The notes under the pieces were generated by a model that saw only the letters and a list, made by a program, of their open reading frames with translations, did not search any database and had not been told where the DNA came from. DNA of 5,040 bases from NCBI GenBank assembly GCA_010032125.1, contig RHAU01000043.1:1-5040 (forward strand). The letters are read 5' to 3'. This document shows, piece after piece, positions 1 to 5,040 of the stretch. The stretch comes from Actinomycetota bacterium (lineage in GTDB: Bacteria; Actinomycetota; Actinomycetes; Nanopelagicales; Nanopelagicaceae). A program made the position numbers and the translations under genes. Within the stretch, counting starts at the first letter, position 1; each line of letters begins with the position of its first letter.

Positions 1-232
1 CACAGCACCTGTTGCTCCAGCACCCGTTGCTGAAGTCAAAGTAGAGAAGAAACCAGTTGAAGTGAAGATTGAAGCAGCACCTGCCCAGATCGGATCATCA
101 ACAGAACTTCTCGAAAAAATCGCTGGAATCAAATCTGATGCTCCACTTTGCGTTACATGCGGAGTGAAGATGCGCGCATCTGGTGCGTGCTATGTCTGCG
201 AAGGTTGCGGATCAACATCGGGTTGCAGCTAA
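1..232 (+). CDS. nrdJ: Vitamin B12-dependent (class II) ribonucleotide reductase, C-terminal fragment
   Basis: This is the last 76 codons of a gene that enters from the left in frame 2 and ends with TAA at 230-232. NrdJ makes deoxyribonucleotides from ribonucleotides in the cytoplasm using adenosylcobalamin and does not need oxygen. The visible peptide starts with an Ala/Pro/Val/Lys-rich linker (about residues 1-30 of the fragment). A short helix-like stretch follows (STELLEKIAGIKSDAP), then a Cys-rich tail with CVTC, CYVC, a further Cys-Gly, and the terminal GSTSGCS. Cys fall at fragment positions 50, 53, 63, 66, 69 and 75. From memory, large actinobacterial NrdJ proteins end in just this kind of zinc-ribbon-like tail with a GSTSGCS terminus, thought to pass reducing equivalents to the active site. 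The catalytic and cobalamin-binding parts lie outside the window, so the call rests on the tail alone. A hairpin terminator follows 13 nt after the stop. Confidence 0.88.
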   Translation, partial: TAPVAPAPVAEVKVEKKPVEVKIEAAPAQIGSSTELLEKIAGIKSDAPLCVTCGVKMRASGACYVCEGCGSTSGCS

Positions 233-245
233 TCAGTTCTCTTGC

Positions 246-282
246 CAGTAAAGCCCCGGTTTTATACACCGGGGCTTTACTG
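246..282 (+). terminator. Strong hairpin terminator after nrdJ
   Basis: There is a perfect 15-bp inverted repeat: left arm CAGTAAAGCCCCGGT (246-260), loop TTTATAC (261-267), right arm ACCGGGGCTTTACTG (268-282). The core is GC-rich with an AAAG/CTTT base, so the right arm supplies a short U run, but no long T tract follows. Terminators with weak tails are common in Actinobacteria. The perfect symmetry would also let it act on the opposite strand. It separates nrdJ from dinG, which implies that dinG has its own promoter in the remaining 30 bp. Confidence 0.8.
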
Positions 283-300
283 CTTCATCAAGACAATTCC

Positions 301-306
301 TAGGAT
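301..306 (+). promoter_or_regulatory. Candidate -10 box (TAGGAT) for a leaderless dinG transcript, or an AGGA ribosome site
   Basis: TAGGAT fits the actinobacterial -10 pattern TANNNT and ends exactly 6 nt before the dinG ATG at 313. A transcript starting 6-7 nt downstream would begin at the start codon and be leaderless. The same bases contain AGGA (302-305), 7 nt from the ATG, which could instead serve as a short Shine-Dalgarno site. No clear -35 is present at the expected spacing. The sequence alone cannot choose between the two readings, though both agree on the start codon. Confidence 0.4.
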
Positions 307-312
307 TCGGCA

Positions 313-2307
313 ATGACCATCGAAAAAGTTCGAAGCGCACTCAACGCTGCAGTTCGCGCCATCGATGGATCTCCTCGCGAAGGTCAGATCGAGATGGCAG
401 AAGCGGTCGCAAATGCGCTTGCAGATCGCCATCACCTTCTCGTTCAGGCAGGAACAGGCACTGGAAAATCACTCGCTTATCTCGTCCCATCTCTAGTCCA
501 TGGCAAACGAGTTCTTGTCGCAACAGCAACTCTGGCCTTACAACGACAACTTGTTGAGCGAGATCTACCGCGAGTAAAGGAAGCCCTCGAAAAAGAACTT
601 GGTCGAAGTATTACTTTCGCAGTTTATAAAGGCGTTGGAAATTATCTCTGCCTGCAGAAAATGAATGCAGATGAAGGAAGTATTGATAGCGAAGTTCTGG
701 TCGACATTTCATCGCTCGAAAAGGATGCGCGACGCTTGCGAGAGTGGGCTGCAAAGCCGGGGATTTCTGGAGATCGCGATGATGCCCCTGATGTAGATCG
801 ACGAGTCTGGCTGGCAAATTCAACCTCAGGGCGAGAATGTGTGGGCGCAGATGAATGTCGATATGGAACCGAATGCTTTGCGGTCAATGCAAAAGCAAGA
901 GCCCAGAACGCCGACATCGTCGTAACAAATCACACTCTGCTTGCCATCGAAATCGTTGATTCACATCCGATACTTCCCGAGCGTGATGCTGTCATTCTTG
1001 ATGAAGCACACGAATTTATGGACCGCACTACCCAGGCCGTAACCGAGGAGTTGACTTCAGGTCGCATCTCTCGCGCCGCTGCCATGACTCGCAAACATAT
1101 GCCCGGAAAACTTGCCGAGGCTTTTGTGAAAGCGGCAGATAATTTTTCAGAAGCGATGGATGACTATGGTCAGGAATATCGCATTTCCGCAGCAGATGAG
1201 CGACGACTGACCGAACTCCCTGATGCGCTCGCTGCACCGGTACGAAAAGTGAAAGAGGCAGCCGAAGCAGTCGTTGCCGCCATCAATGCAGATAGTGAAA
1301 TTCTCGATCCCGATCTGATGGCAGAGCGAGCGCGAGTAAAAGGCGCCGTTAACGAAGTAAAAGTCACTGCCCAAAAAATGATGCGGATGGGAACGGGTTC
1401 AGTTCTCTGGTACGAGCCGACCTTCTCGACGCTTTATCTCGCACCGCTTGTTGTTTCATCGGTTTTGCGCGAGAACTTATTTACTCAAACTCCTGTTATC
1501 GCCACGAGTGCGACGCTCACCGTCGGGAAGAGTTTTGATCCCATCGCGCGAAATCTTGGAATTCTTGGGGGAGAGAGCGAAGAGGATGCTGAAGAGAAAT
1601 GGTCTGTCGATCCTTCGAATGTACAGATGCTTGATGTCGGTTCGCCCTTTGATTTTGCAAACCAAGGCATGCTTTATCTGCCACGCCATCTGCCAGAACC
1701 TGGCAGAGATGGCCCCAGCAAAGAAGCCCTAATCGAACTGGGTGAATTAATCGATGCCGCTGGAGGGCGAACGCTGGCGCTCTTCTCTTCATGGCGCGGT
1801 GTTGAGATGGCCGATGAACATTTACGACGAGTTCTTGCCGAGTTGCCCATCACCATCATCACGCAACGTCGCGGAGATAGCGTCGGATCATTAGTTGAGA
1901 GATTTGCTCACGATCCAACATCTATTCTTTTGGGGACGATGAGTTTGTGGCAAGGAGTTGATGTACCTGGTCCATCTTGCACACTCGTCGCCATTGATCG
2001 AATCCCATTCCCGCGTCCCGACGATCCGGTGATGTCAGCACGCGCAGCCGAAGCAGATGCTGCTGGCGGTTCTGGTTTTATGCAGATATCACTACCGCGC
2101 GCGGCGCTTTTGTTGGCGCAAGGTACGGGTCGGTTAATCCGTTCCATCGATGATCGCGGAGTTGTAGCGATATTGGATTCGAGAATTGTGAATAAACGTT
2201 ATGGATCAATCCTTCTCAATTCCATGCCACCGCTCTGGCGCACGAGCGATGGTGCGGTTGTCAAAGATTCGCTTAAGCGACTCCACCAACAATACGGCGA
2301 ACCATAA
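313..2307 (+). CDS. dinG: DinG/XPD-type ATP-dependent DNA helicase with Fe-S cluster
   Basis: A 664-residue superfamily 2 helicase of the DinG (XPD-like) group, about the usual length for actinobacterial members and lacking the exonuclease domain of some Firmicutes homologues. Family members unwind DNA 5' to 3' and act on R-loops, forks and other structures. Motifs in order: the Q-motif-like PREGQ (21-25); Walker A AGTGTGKS (46-53); motif Ia TATLALQRQL (71-80); four Fe-S cluster Cys at C113 (in KGVGNYLC), C176, C182 and C188; VVTNH (203-207); DEAH Walker B (230-233); an Arch-like helical insert (about 240-390); SATLT (399-403); GTMSLWQGVDVPG (541-553); DRIPFPRP (562-569); and motif VI QGTGRLIR (603-610). 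All key residues are present, so it should be active. The ATG at 313 places the N-terminus as expected before the Q-motif. It lies alone on + between the nrdJ terminator and a convergent NUDIX gene. Whether it is damage-inducible here is open; see the inverted repeat at 320-333. Confidence 0.95.
   Translation: MTIEKVRSALNAAVRAIDGSPREGQIEMAEAVANALADRHHLLVQAGTGTGKSLAYLVPSLVHGKRVLVATATLALQRQLVERDLPRVKEALEKELGRSITFAVYKGVGNYLCLQKMNADEGSIDSEVLVDISSLEKDARRLREWAAKPGISGDRDDAPDVDRRVWLANSTSGRECVGADECRYGTECFAVNAKARAQNADIVVTNHTLLAIEIVDSHPILPERDAVILDEAHEFMDRTTQAVTEELTSGRISRAAAMTRKHMPGKLAEAFVKAADNFSEAMDDYGQEYRISAADERRLTELPDALAAPVRKVKEAAEAVVAAINADSEILDPDLMAERARVKGAVNEVKVTAQKMMRMGTGSVLWYEPTFSTLYLAPLVVSSVLRENLFTQTPVIATSATLTVGKSFDPIARNLGILGGESEEDAEEKWSVDPSNVQMLDVGSPFDFANQGMLYLPRHLPEPGRDGPSKEALIELGELIDAAGGRTLALFSSWRGVEMADEHLRRVLAELPITIITQRRGDSVGSLVERFAHDPTSILLGTMSLWQGVDVPGPSCTLVAIDRIPFPRPDDPVMSARAAEADAAGGSGFMQISLPRAALLLAQGTGRLIRSIDDRGVVAILDSRIVNKRYGSILLNSMPPLWRTSDGAVVKDSLKRLHQQYGEP
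320..333. repeat. Inverted repeat TCGAA-N4-TTCGA just inside dinG (SOS-box-like)
   Basis: TCGAAAAAGTTCGA is a 14-base inverted repeat with perfect 5-bp arms (320-324 and 329-333) and a 4-base centre (AAAG), starting 8 bases into dinG. It resembles the gram-positive LexA operator CGAAC-N4-GTTCG, but the half-sites sit two bases closer together and the inner C is missing, so it is not a canonical box. It also encodes codons 3-7 (IEKVR). It may be chance; a regulatory role is only a suggestion. Confidence 0.25.
1685..1713. repeat. Hairpin-forming inverted repeat inside dinG
   Basis: TCTGCCA (1689-1695) and TGGCAGA (1701-1707) pair perfectly around the 5-base loop GAACC. Flanking GCCAT (1685-1689) and ATGGC (1709-1713) can extend the stem with a small bulge. 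It lies fully within the dinG reading frame (about residues 458-467), so it may only reflect codon choice. An mRNA structure here is plausible, but no function is implied. Confidence 0.35.
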
Positions 2308-2743
2308 TTTCAACTGCCGGCCAACTTCGCGCAAAACTTGGATGTAAATTCGCACTACTTACTTCATTTACTTCAAACCAGCGTAAATCAATAGTTTCGT
2401 GGTTCTTCTCGAAGAGAAATGCTTCGGCAGAAGCAGTCGCAATGATGGTGTCATAGCGCCAATCTCCATGGTCATCGCGATGTTCACTATGCGCTTGTAC
2501 AAGTTCTACCTTGATTCCAATCTCTTCATTCGCTTCGCGCAACGCCGCTTCAAGGGAACTCTCATGTGAATCTCGTGCACCACCCGGGATGCCCCAGGTA
2601 TCTCCGTTATGTACCCAAGGTGCGCGATGCTGAAGCAGGACTTTTCCGGCATGAACGAGAAGCAATCCTGCTGCGCCATGGACGCCCCAATGTTTCGATC
2701 CGCAGCGGCATTCGACCCATCCATCACCATCGCGGCTTGCCAT
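2273..2743 (-). CDS. NUDIX hydrolase (MutT-like), actinobacterial type
   Basis: A 156-residue protein with a complete NUDIX box: G55-x5-E61-x7-R69-E70-A-N-E73-E74-I-G76-I77, matching GX5EX7REUXEEXGU. The glutamates bind the divalent metals that drive hydrolysis of a nucleoside diphosphate linked to another group. The N-terminus carries a short Cys pair (C12, C14), then HWG (18-20) and GAAGLLL (23-29). The C-terminus has LRWFEVNEV (120-128) and LHPSFARSWP (133-142). These flanks are typical of a broad actinobacterial NUDIX subgroup whose substrate is not fixed by sequence; an oxidised or non-canonical nucleotide, or a nucleotide sugar, are all possible. The ATG at 2743-2741 is the first standard start after an in-frame stop (TAG, 2800-2798 on -). 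No clear Shine-Dalgarno site precedes it. Its last 35 bases, including the stop, overlap the end of dinG in antisense. Confidence 0.92.
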   Translation of the reverse strand: MASRDGDGWVECRCGSKHWGVHGAAGLLLVHAGKVLLQHRAPWVHNGDTWGIPGGARDSHESSLEAALREANEEIGIKVELVQAHSEHRDDHGDWRYDTIIATASAEAFLFEKNHETIDLRWFEVNEVSSANLHPSFARSWPAVEIMVRRIVGGVA

Positions 2744-2810
2744 ATCGCTAGTTTTCCACAGAAAGATTGGAGTGGTTCTCTTCGCGTAAGCGCGAAACTA
2801 TCGTCCTGTA
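2744..2810. promoter_or_regulatory. Divergent intergenic region between the NUDIX and PKD-like genes
   Basis: These 67 bp must hold the promoters for both divergent genes. A 6-bp inverted repeat, TTCGCG-TAAG-CGCGAA (2781-2796), sits in the middle. On +, TATCGT (2799-2804) fits a TANNNT -10 element. On -, TAGTTT (2800-2795) fits the same pattern and shares two bases with it. If both are used, the two promoters would overlap and the inverted repeat would lie next to both, suitable for an operator. No convincing -35 is visible on either strand. The motif is short, so chance matches are likely. Confidence 0.35.
2799..2804 (+). promoter_or_regulatory. Candidate -10 box (TATCGT) for a leaderless PKD-like transcript
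   Basis: TATCGT fits TANNNT and ends exactly 6 nt before the ATG at 2811, the same spacing as TAGGAT before dinG. No purine-rich ribosome site occurs between the in-frame stop at 2787-2789 and the ATG, which favours a leaderless start. The -35 position shows only a weak TTCTCT (2776-2781) at 17-bp spacing. Confidence 0.4.
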
Positions 2811-3521
2811 ATGCTGGTTTTCTTTCTTCTGATCGCACTTTCGCTCGCTCCATTGCCCTCGGTTGCCGAAGAATGTGATGGCAACACATGTATCGATGTC
2901 AGCGCAGACGAAAATAAGGAAGTCGTCATCACAGTACGAAAAAATTCTCCCGGATCTCATGGGACAAAAAAGCCTCAACCAGGTCCAAGCGCCAAACCAG
3001 CGGTAAAGAAACCATGGATTCCATGGTTACCTAAAGCACCGACGACATATCGGCCAAAGCCGCGAAAAAGTCCATCACCAAAAGTAAAAACTCAAAAGAT
3101 TTCCGCTACCTCGGTCATGGATCAAGTACGAAGCGTCTTGCCCAAAGGAGTCATCATCACGCAGCCAGGATCTGGCGCGCTTGTTCGAGAACCGGTTTAT
3201 TTCAGAACAACCGTTCCGACTCGTTTTTCCGCCGTCATTATCGTTTTGGAAATTCCAATTCAGATCAACTTAACCGCTAAATATTTTTGGAATTTTGGAG
3301 ATGGCGGAACGTTGCTAACGACCGAACCTGGCGCTCCGTATCCGTTATCCACCATAAGTCACACATACAAGAGCGCAGATTCATACCCGGTCTCGCTCCA
3401 GGTGCAATGGCAAGGAACATGGCGAAGTGGGCCACTCGCTGCCCCCATTCGCGGCGAAATCTCTCAAGTCTTTTCTACTCGGCTCAAAGTAGATCACGCC
3501 AACTTCCGTATCACCGGCTAG
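2811..3521 (+). CDS. Exported PKD-like domain protein with Lys/Pro-rich linker
   Basis: A 236-residue protein of unknown function. Residues 1-19 form a signal peptide: a hydrophobic core from residue 2 (LVFFLLIALSLAPLP) and a likely signal peptidase I site after SVA (17-19). The n-region has no positive charge, which is unusual; an in-frame TAA at 2787-2789 and no other start codon rule out a longer N-terminus. The mature protein begins with an acidic stretch holding two Cys (C22, C27). Next comes a linker (about 43-96) with 12 Lys and 13 Pro; residues 38-103 have no acidic residue. The C-terminal part (about 115-236) is PKD-like, with YFWNFGDGG (158-166), PGAPYPLSTISHTY (173-186) and a beta-rich end. 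Actinobacteria have many small secreted PKD proteins of this shape, some near pilus-like genes, but their role is unknown. The basic linker could bind wall polymers or the membrane, which is inference. DUF4192 follows 60 nt downstream. Confidence 0.8.
   Translation: MLVFFLLIALSLAPLPSVAEECDGNTCIDVSADENKEVVITVRKNSPGSHGTKKPQPGPSAKPAVKKPWIPWLPKAPTTYRPKPRKSPSPKVKTQKISATSVMDQVRSVLPKGVIITQPGSGALVREPVYFRTTVPTRFSAVIIVLEIPIQINLTAKYFWNFGDGGTLLTTEPGAPYPLSTISHTYKSADSYPVSLQVQWQGTWRSGPLAAPIRGEISQVFSTRLKVDHANFRITG
3010..3028. repeat. Near-perfect palindrome with two CCATGG sites in the PKD-like gene
   Basis: AACCATGGA (3010-3018), a central T, and TCCATGGTT (3020-3028) form 9-bp arms around one base. The repeat encodes the PWIPW part of the linker: Pro-Trp written as CCA TGG is itself a palindrome, so the symmetry probably follows from the repeated Pro-Trp pair rather than from DNA-level selection. 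Confidence 0.3.
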
Positions 3522-3562
3522 TTATCAACAGAATACTTACCCAACACTTTCCAATCAGCGCG

Positions 3563-3585
3563 ATGTAACCATGCTTCGCGCATGA
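3563..3585 (+). promoter_or_regulatory. Minimal ORFs and start-codon hairpin ahead of the DUF4192 gene
   Basis: Just upstream of the ATG at 3582 lie a start-stop pair ATG-TAA (3563-3568) and a four-codon ORF, ATG CTT CGC GCA TGA (3571-3585), whose stop overlaps the gene's start as ATGA. CATGC (3570-3574) and GCATG (3580-3584) can pair around TTCGC, placing the true start codon in a stem. No Shine-Dalgarno sequence precedes the gene. This could support reinitiation or translational control, but such short elements also arise by chance. Confidence 0.25.
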
Positions 3586-4583
3586 CAACTCTGACATCAC
3601 CCATTGATTTACTTGCAGCAGTCCCATTTCTCATCGGATTCCAACCAGAAAGTTCCATCGTACTTATCGGCCTTCGCGAGAGTTCGATTGAGGTTGCGAT
3701 GCGCGTTGATTTTCCGAACGAAGCCGACCCCGAACTCAATGCGAAGCTCAGTTCCCACCTCCGCGATAACGCCATCGAATCTGCCCTTCTTGTCTCATAT
3801 ATCCCCGATAGCCCAAGTGAAGTTGACTTGGTAATTAAGACTTTAAGCGAAGCGATTGAAAGCGTTGGCGTTGAAATCCGCGAATCTCTCATTGTGGTGG
3901 GAGATAGATGGCGCTCTTTGATCTGCGATGACACCGAGTGTTGTCCCGAAGAAGGTCAACCGCTTCCAGATTTGAGCACATCGCGAATCACCGCCGAGCA
4001 AATCTCCTTGGGTAACCCATTGCCGTTCAAGGACGAGAGCATGATGGTGGAATCACTCTTACCGATGTCACTCGATCCTGAAGTAGATGATGAAATTACT
4101 CGTTGCCTTGAATTTTCAAAAAATATGACGACTGGAGAGATTCAGAAACAGGGAGCCGAATCATTTCTAGACCTGGTGAGCGATTTTCAAGCAGATGGAA
4201 TCTGTCGAGATAAGAAGTTGATTGCTCTAGTACTCGTACGGCTGCACGATCTACAAGTACGAGATTTTGCTTTAGGAACTGTGAGCGAAGAGAAACTTCA
4301 TCTTTATAGCGACTTCTTCAAATGGTTACTGAAATCCGCTCCGAAAGGTTACGTCGCGCCAGCCGCTACTCTCTTCGCAGCAGTAAGTTATGAACGCGGA
4401 GATGGCGCAATTGCTCATCGCGCTATTGATCGTGCGCTTGAAGATTCGCCGAATTACTCCCTCGCACTTTTATTGCGCCAGGTCTTTACAACAGGGCGAA
4501 ACCCGGAGTTTTTCCGAGTGATGCGTGCTGAACTTCACCCAAAAGTTTGCGATGCAATCTTCTCGGGTAGCATGAGCGCGTGA
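3582..4583 (+). CDS. DUF4192 domain protein, function unknown
   Basis: A 333-residue protein matching the actinobacterial DUF4192 family across its whole length. The N-terminus has the hallmark SPIDLLAAVPFLIGFQPESS (6-25), followed by alternating strands (SIVLIGL, SIEVAMRVDFP). A middle segment, VVGDRWRSLIC (105-115) with C120-C121-P122, gives the family's C-x4-CCP pattern, perhaps metal-binding. The C-terminal third is helical and TPR-like, with PAATLFAAVSYERGDGAIAHRA split over 260-281 and SPNYSLALLL (289-298), the usual family ending. No signal peptide or membrane segment is seen, so it should be cytoplasmic. I know of no established function. It starts 60 nt after the PKD-like gene with no terminator or clear promoter between, and its TGA overlaps the GTG of ald (GTGA, 4580-4583), so it is probably co-transcribed with both. 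The ATG at 3582 begins just before the conserved N-terminal motif and no better upstream start exists. Confidence 0.88.
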   Translation: MTTLTSPIDLLAAVPFLIGFQPESSIVLIGLRESSIEVAMRVDFPNEADPELNAKLSSHLRDNAIESALLVSYIPDSPSEVDLVIKTLSEAIESVGVEIRESLIVVGDRWRSLICDDTECCPEEGQPLPDLSTSRITAEQISLGNPLPFKDESMMVESLLPMSLDPEVDDEITRCLEFSKNMTTGEIQKQGAESFLDLVSDFQADGICRDKKLIALVLVRLHDLQVRDFALGTVSEEKLHLYSDFFKWLLKSAPKGYVAPAATLFAAVSYERGDGAIAHRAIDRALEDSPNYSLALLLRQVFTTGRNPEFFRVMRAELHPKVCDAIFSGSMSA

Positions 4584-5040
4584 ACATCGGTGTTCCCAAG
4601 GAAATCAAGAACAATGAATTTCGCGTAGCGATTACGCCTTCGGGAGTTCGCGAACTTACCTCTCGAGGTCACGCCGTATTTATTGAGGCAAGCGCAGGTC
4701 TCGGCTCAGCCATCTCGGATAGCGATTATGAGGCTGTTGGCGCAACAATTCTTAAGAGCGCAGATGAAGTATGGTCGAAAGCCGAATTAGTTCTGAAGGT
4801 CAAAGAGCCGATTGCTGCCGAGTATTCACGGATGCGAAAAGGTCAGGTTCTCTTTACTTACCTCCATCTTGCCGCTTCTCGCGAATGCACAGACGCTCTT
4901 GTTAAAAGCGGTATCACTGCAATCGCATATGAAACAGTTGAAGTAAATGGGGCGTTGCCACTTCTTGCTCCTATGAGTGAAGTTGCTGGACGCATGGCAG
5001 CCCAAGTCGGCGCTGCTGCACTTCAAAAAAGTGCGGGCGG
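4580..5040 (+). CDS. ald: Alanine dehydrogenase, N-terminal part (runs off the window)
   Basis: The first 153 codons of an NAD-dependent L-alanine dehydrogenase, which converts alanine reversibly to pyruvate and ammonia. The full enzyme is about 370 residues, so about 40% is visible; the NAD-binding Rossmann core lies beyond the edge. Starting from GTG at 4580, the protein reads MNIGVPKEIKNNEFRVAITP. R15, K75 (in LKVKEPIAAEY) and H96 (in YLHLAAS) fall at the same numbers as the substrate-binding and catalytic residues of the Mycobacterium tuberculosis enzyme, which supports the GTG start. Further conserved blocks are AIAYETVE and LPLLAPMSEVAGRMAAQVGA. The GTG overlaps the DUF4192 stop by four bases (GTGA) with no good ribosome site of its own, so translation is probably coupled. 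Ald normally uses alanine as a carbon and nitrogen source or balances NADH. The related transhydrogenase alpha subunit shares this fold, but the NNEFRVA and HLAAS context favours Ald. Confidence 0.94.
   Translation, partial: MNIGVPKEIKNNEFRVAITPSGVRELTSRGHAVFIEASAGLGSAISDSDYEAVGATILKSADEVWSKAELVLKVKEPIAAEYSRMRKGQVLFTYLHLAASRECTDALVKSGITAIAYETVEVNGALPLLAPMSEVAGRMAAQVGAAALQKSAG

Noticed and set aside
2752..2760. TTTTCCACA matches the DnaA-box pattern TTWTNCACA, and TTATCAACA at 3522-3530 is one base off TTATCCACA.
   Set aside because: Only two scattered near-matches, no cluster, no AT-rich unwinding region and no dnaA or dnaN nearby, so not an origin.
2604..2878. Overlapping + strand open frames opposite the NUDIX gene.
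   Set aside because: They lie opposite or across well-supported genes and have no family-like content.
2506..2889. A 127-codon open frame on - spanning the NUDIX start and the divergent gap.
   Set aside because: It runs in another frame through the NUDIX box region and into the PKD-like signal peptide, with no recognisable motif.
3010..3028. The CCATGG palindrome considered as a protein-binding site or mobile-element end.
   Set aside because: It is explained by two Pro-Trp codon pairs (CCA TGG) in the linker, and no flanking duplication or transposase is present.
3518..3934. A 138-codon open frame on - overlapping the DUF4192 gene.
   Set aside because: Its protein is low in family-like features and rich in Ser/Arg/Thr, and it lies antisense to a clearly conserved DUF4192 N-terminus; a shadow frame.
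4233..4263. CTCGTAC and GTACGAG form 7-bp arms with a 17-base loop inside the DUF4192 gene.
   Set aside because: Long loop, short stem and fully coding; no reason to call it functional.

Overview
The window reads as ordinary chromosomal DNA from an actinobacterium with moderate GC. All six genes look intact and vertically inherited, apart from the two cut by the window edges. The evidence for Actinobacteria is the tail of a large B12-dependent ribonucleotide reductase with a terminal Cys cluster, a DUF4192 protein (a family I know only from Actinobacteria), an actinobacterial-type NUDIX protein with an HWG..GAAGLLL N-terminus, and an alanine dehydrogenase whose key residue numbers match the Mycobacterium tuberculosis enzyme. 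Base composition near 50% GC and very short gaps suggest a streamlined lineage, possibly freshwater Nanopelagicales (acI type). That last placement is inference from style, not from a marker gene.

Layout: (1) 1-232, the 3' end of nrdJ on +, closed by a strong hairpin terminator at 246-282. (2) 313-2307, a complete dinG-type Fe-S helicase on +. (3) 2273-2743, a NUDIX hydrolase on -, which overlaps dinG tail to tail by 35 bp. (4) A 67-bp divergent intergenic region. (5) 2811-3521, an exported protein with a Lys/Pro linker and a PKD-like domain on +. (6) 3582-4583, a DUF4192 protein on +. (7) From 4580 to the window end, the first 153 codons of alanine dehydrogenase on +, starting at a GTG that overlaps the DUF4192 stop by 4 bases. 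No stretch longer than 80 bp lacks a gene, and no tRNA, rRNA, CRISPR or mobile element is visible.

The left half has a nucleic-acid maintenance theme: dNTP synthesis (NrdJ), removal of DNA secondary structure and R-loops (DinG), and possibly nucleotide-pool cleaning (NUDIX). The right half looks like a compact + strand unit with the PKD-like protein, DUF4192 and Ald, where DUF4192 and Ald are very likely translationally coupled.

I found no convincing new multi-gene system. The points most worth a second look are small: two TANNNT boxes exactly 6 nt upstream of ATG, suggesting leaderless mRNAs for dinG and the PKD-like gene; an SOS-box-like inverted repeat just inside dinG; minimal ORFs and a start-codon hairpin in front of the DUF4192 gene; and two poorly characterised actinobacterial proteins (PKD-like and DUF4192) next to each other.
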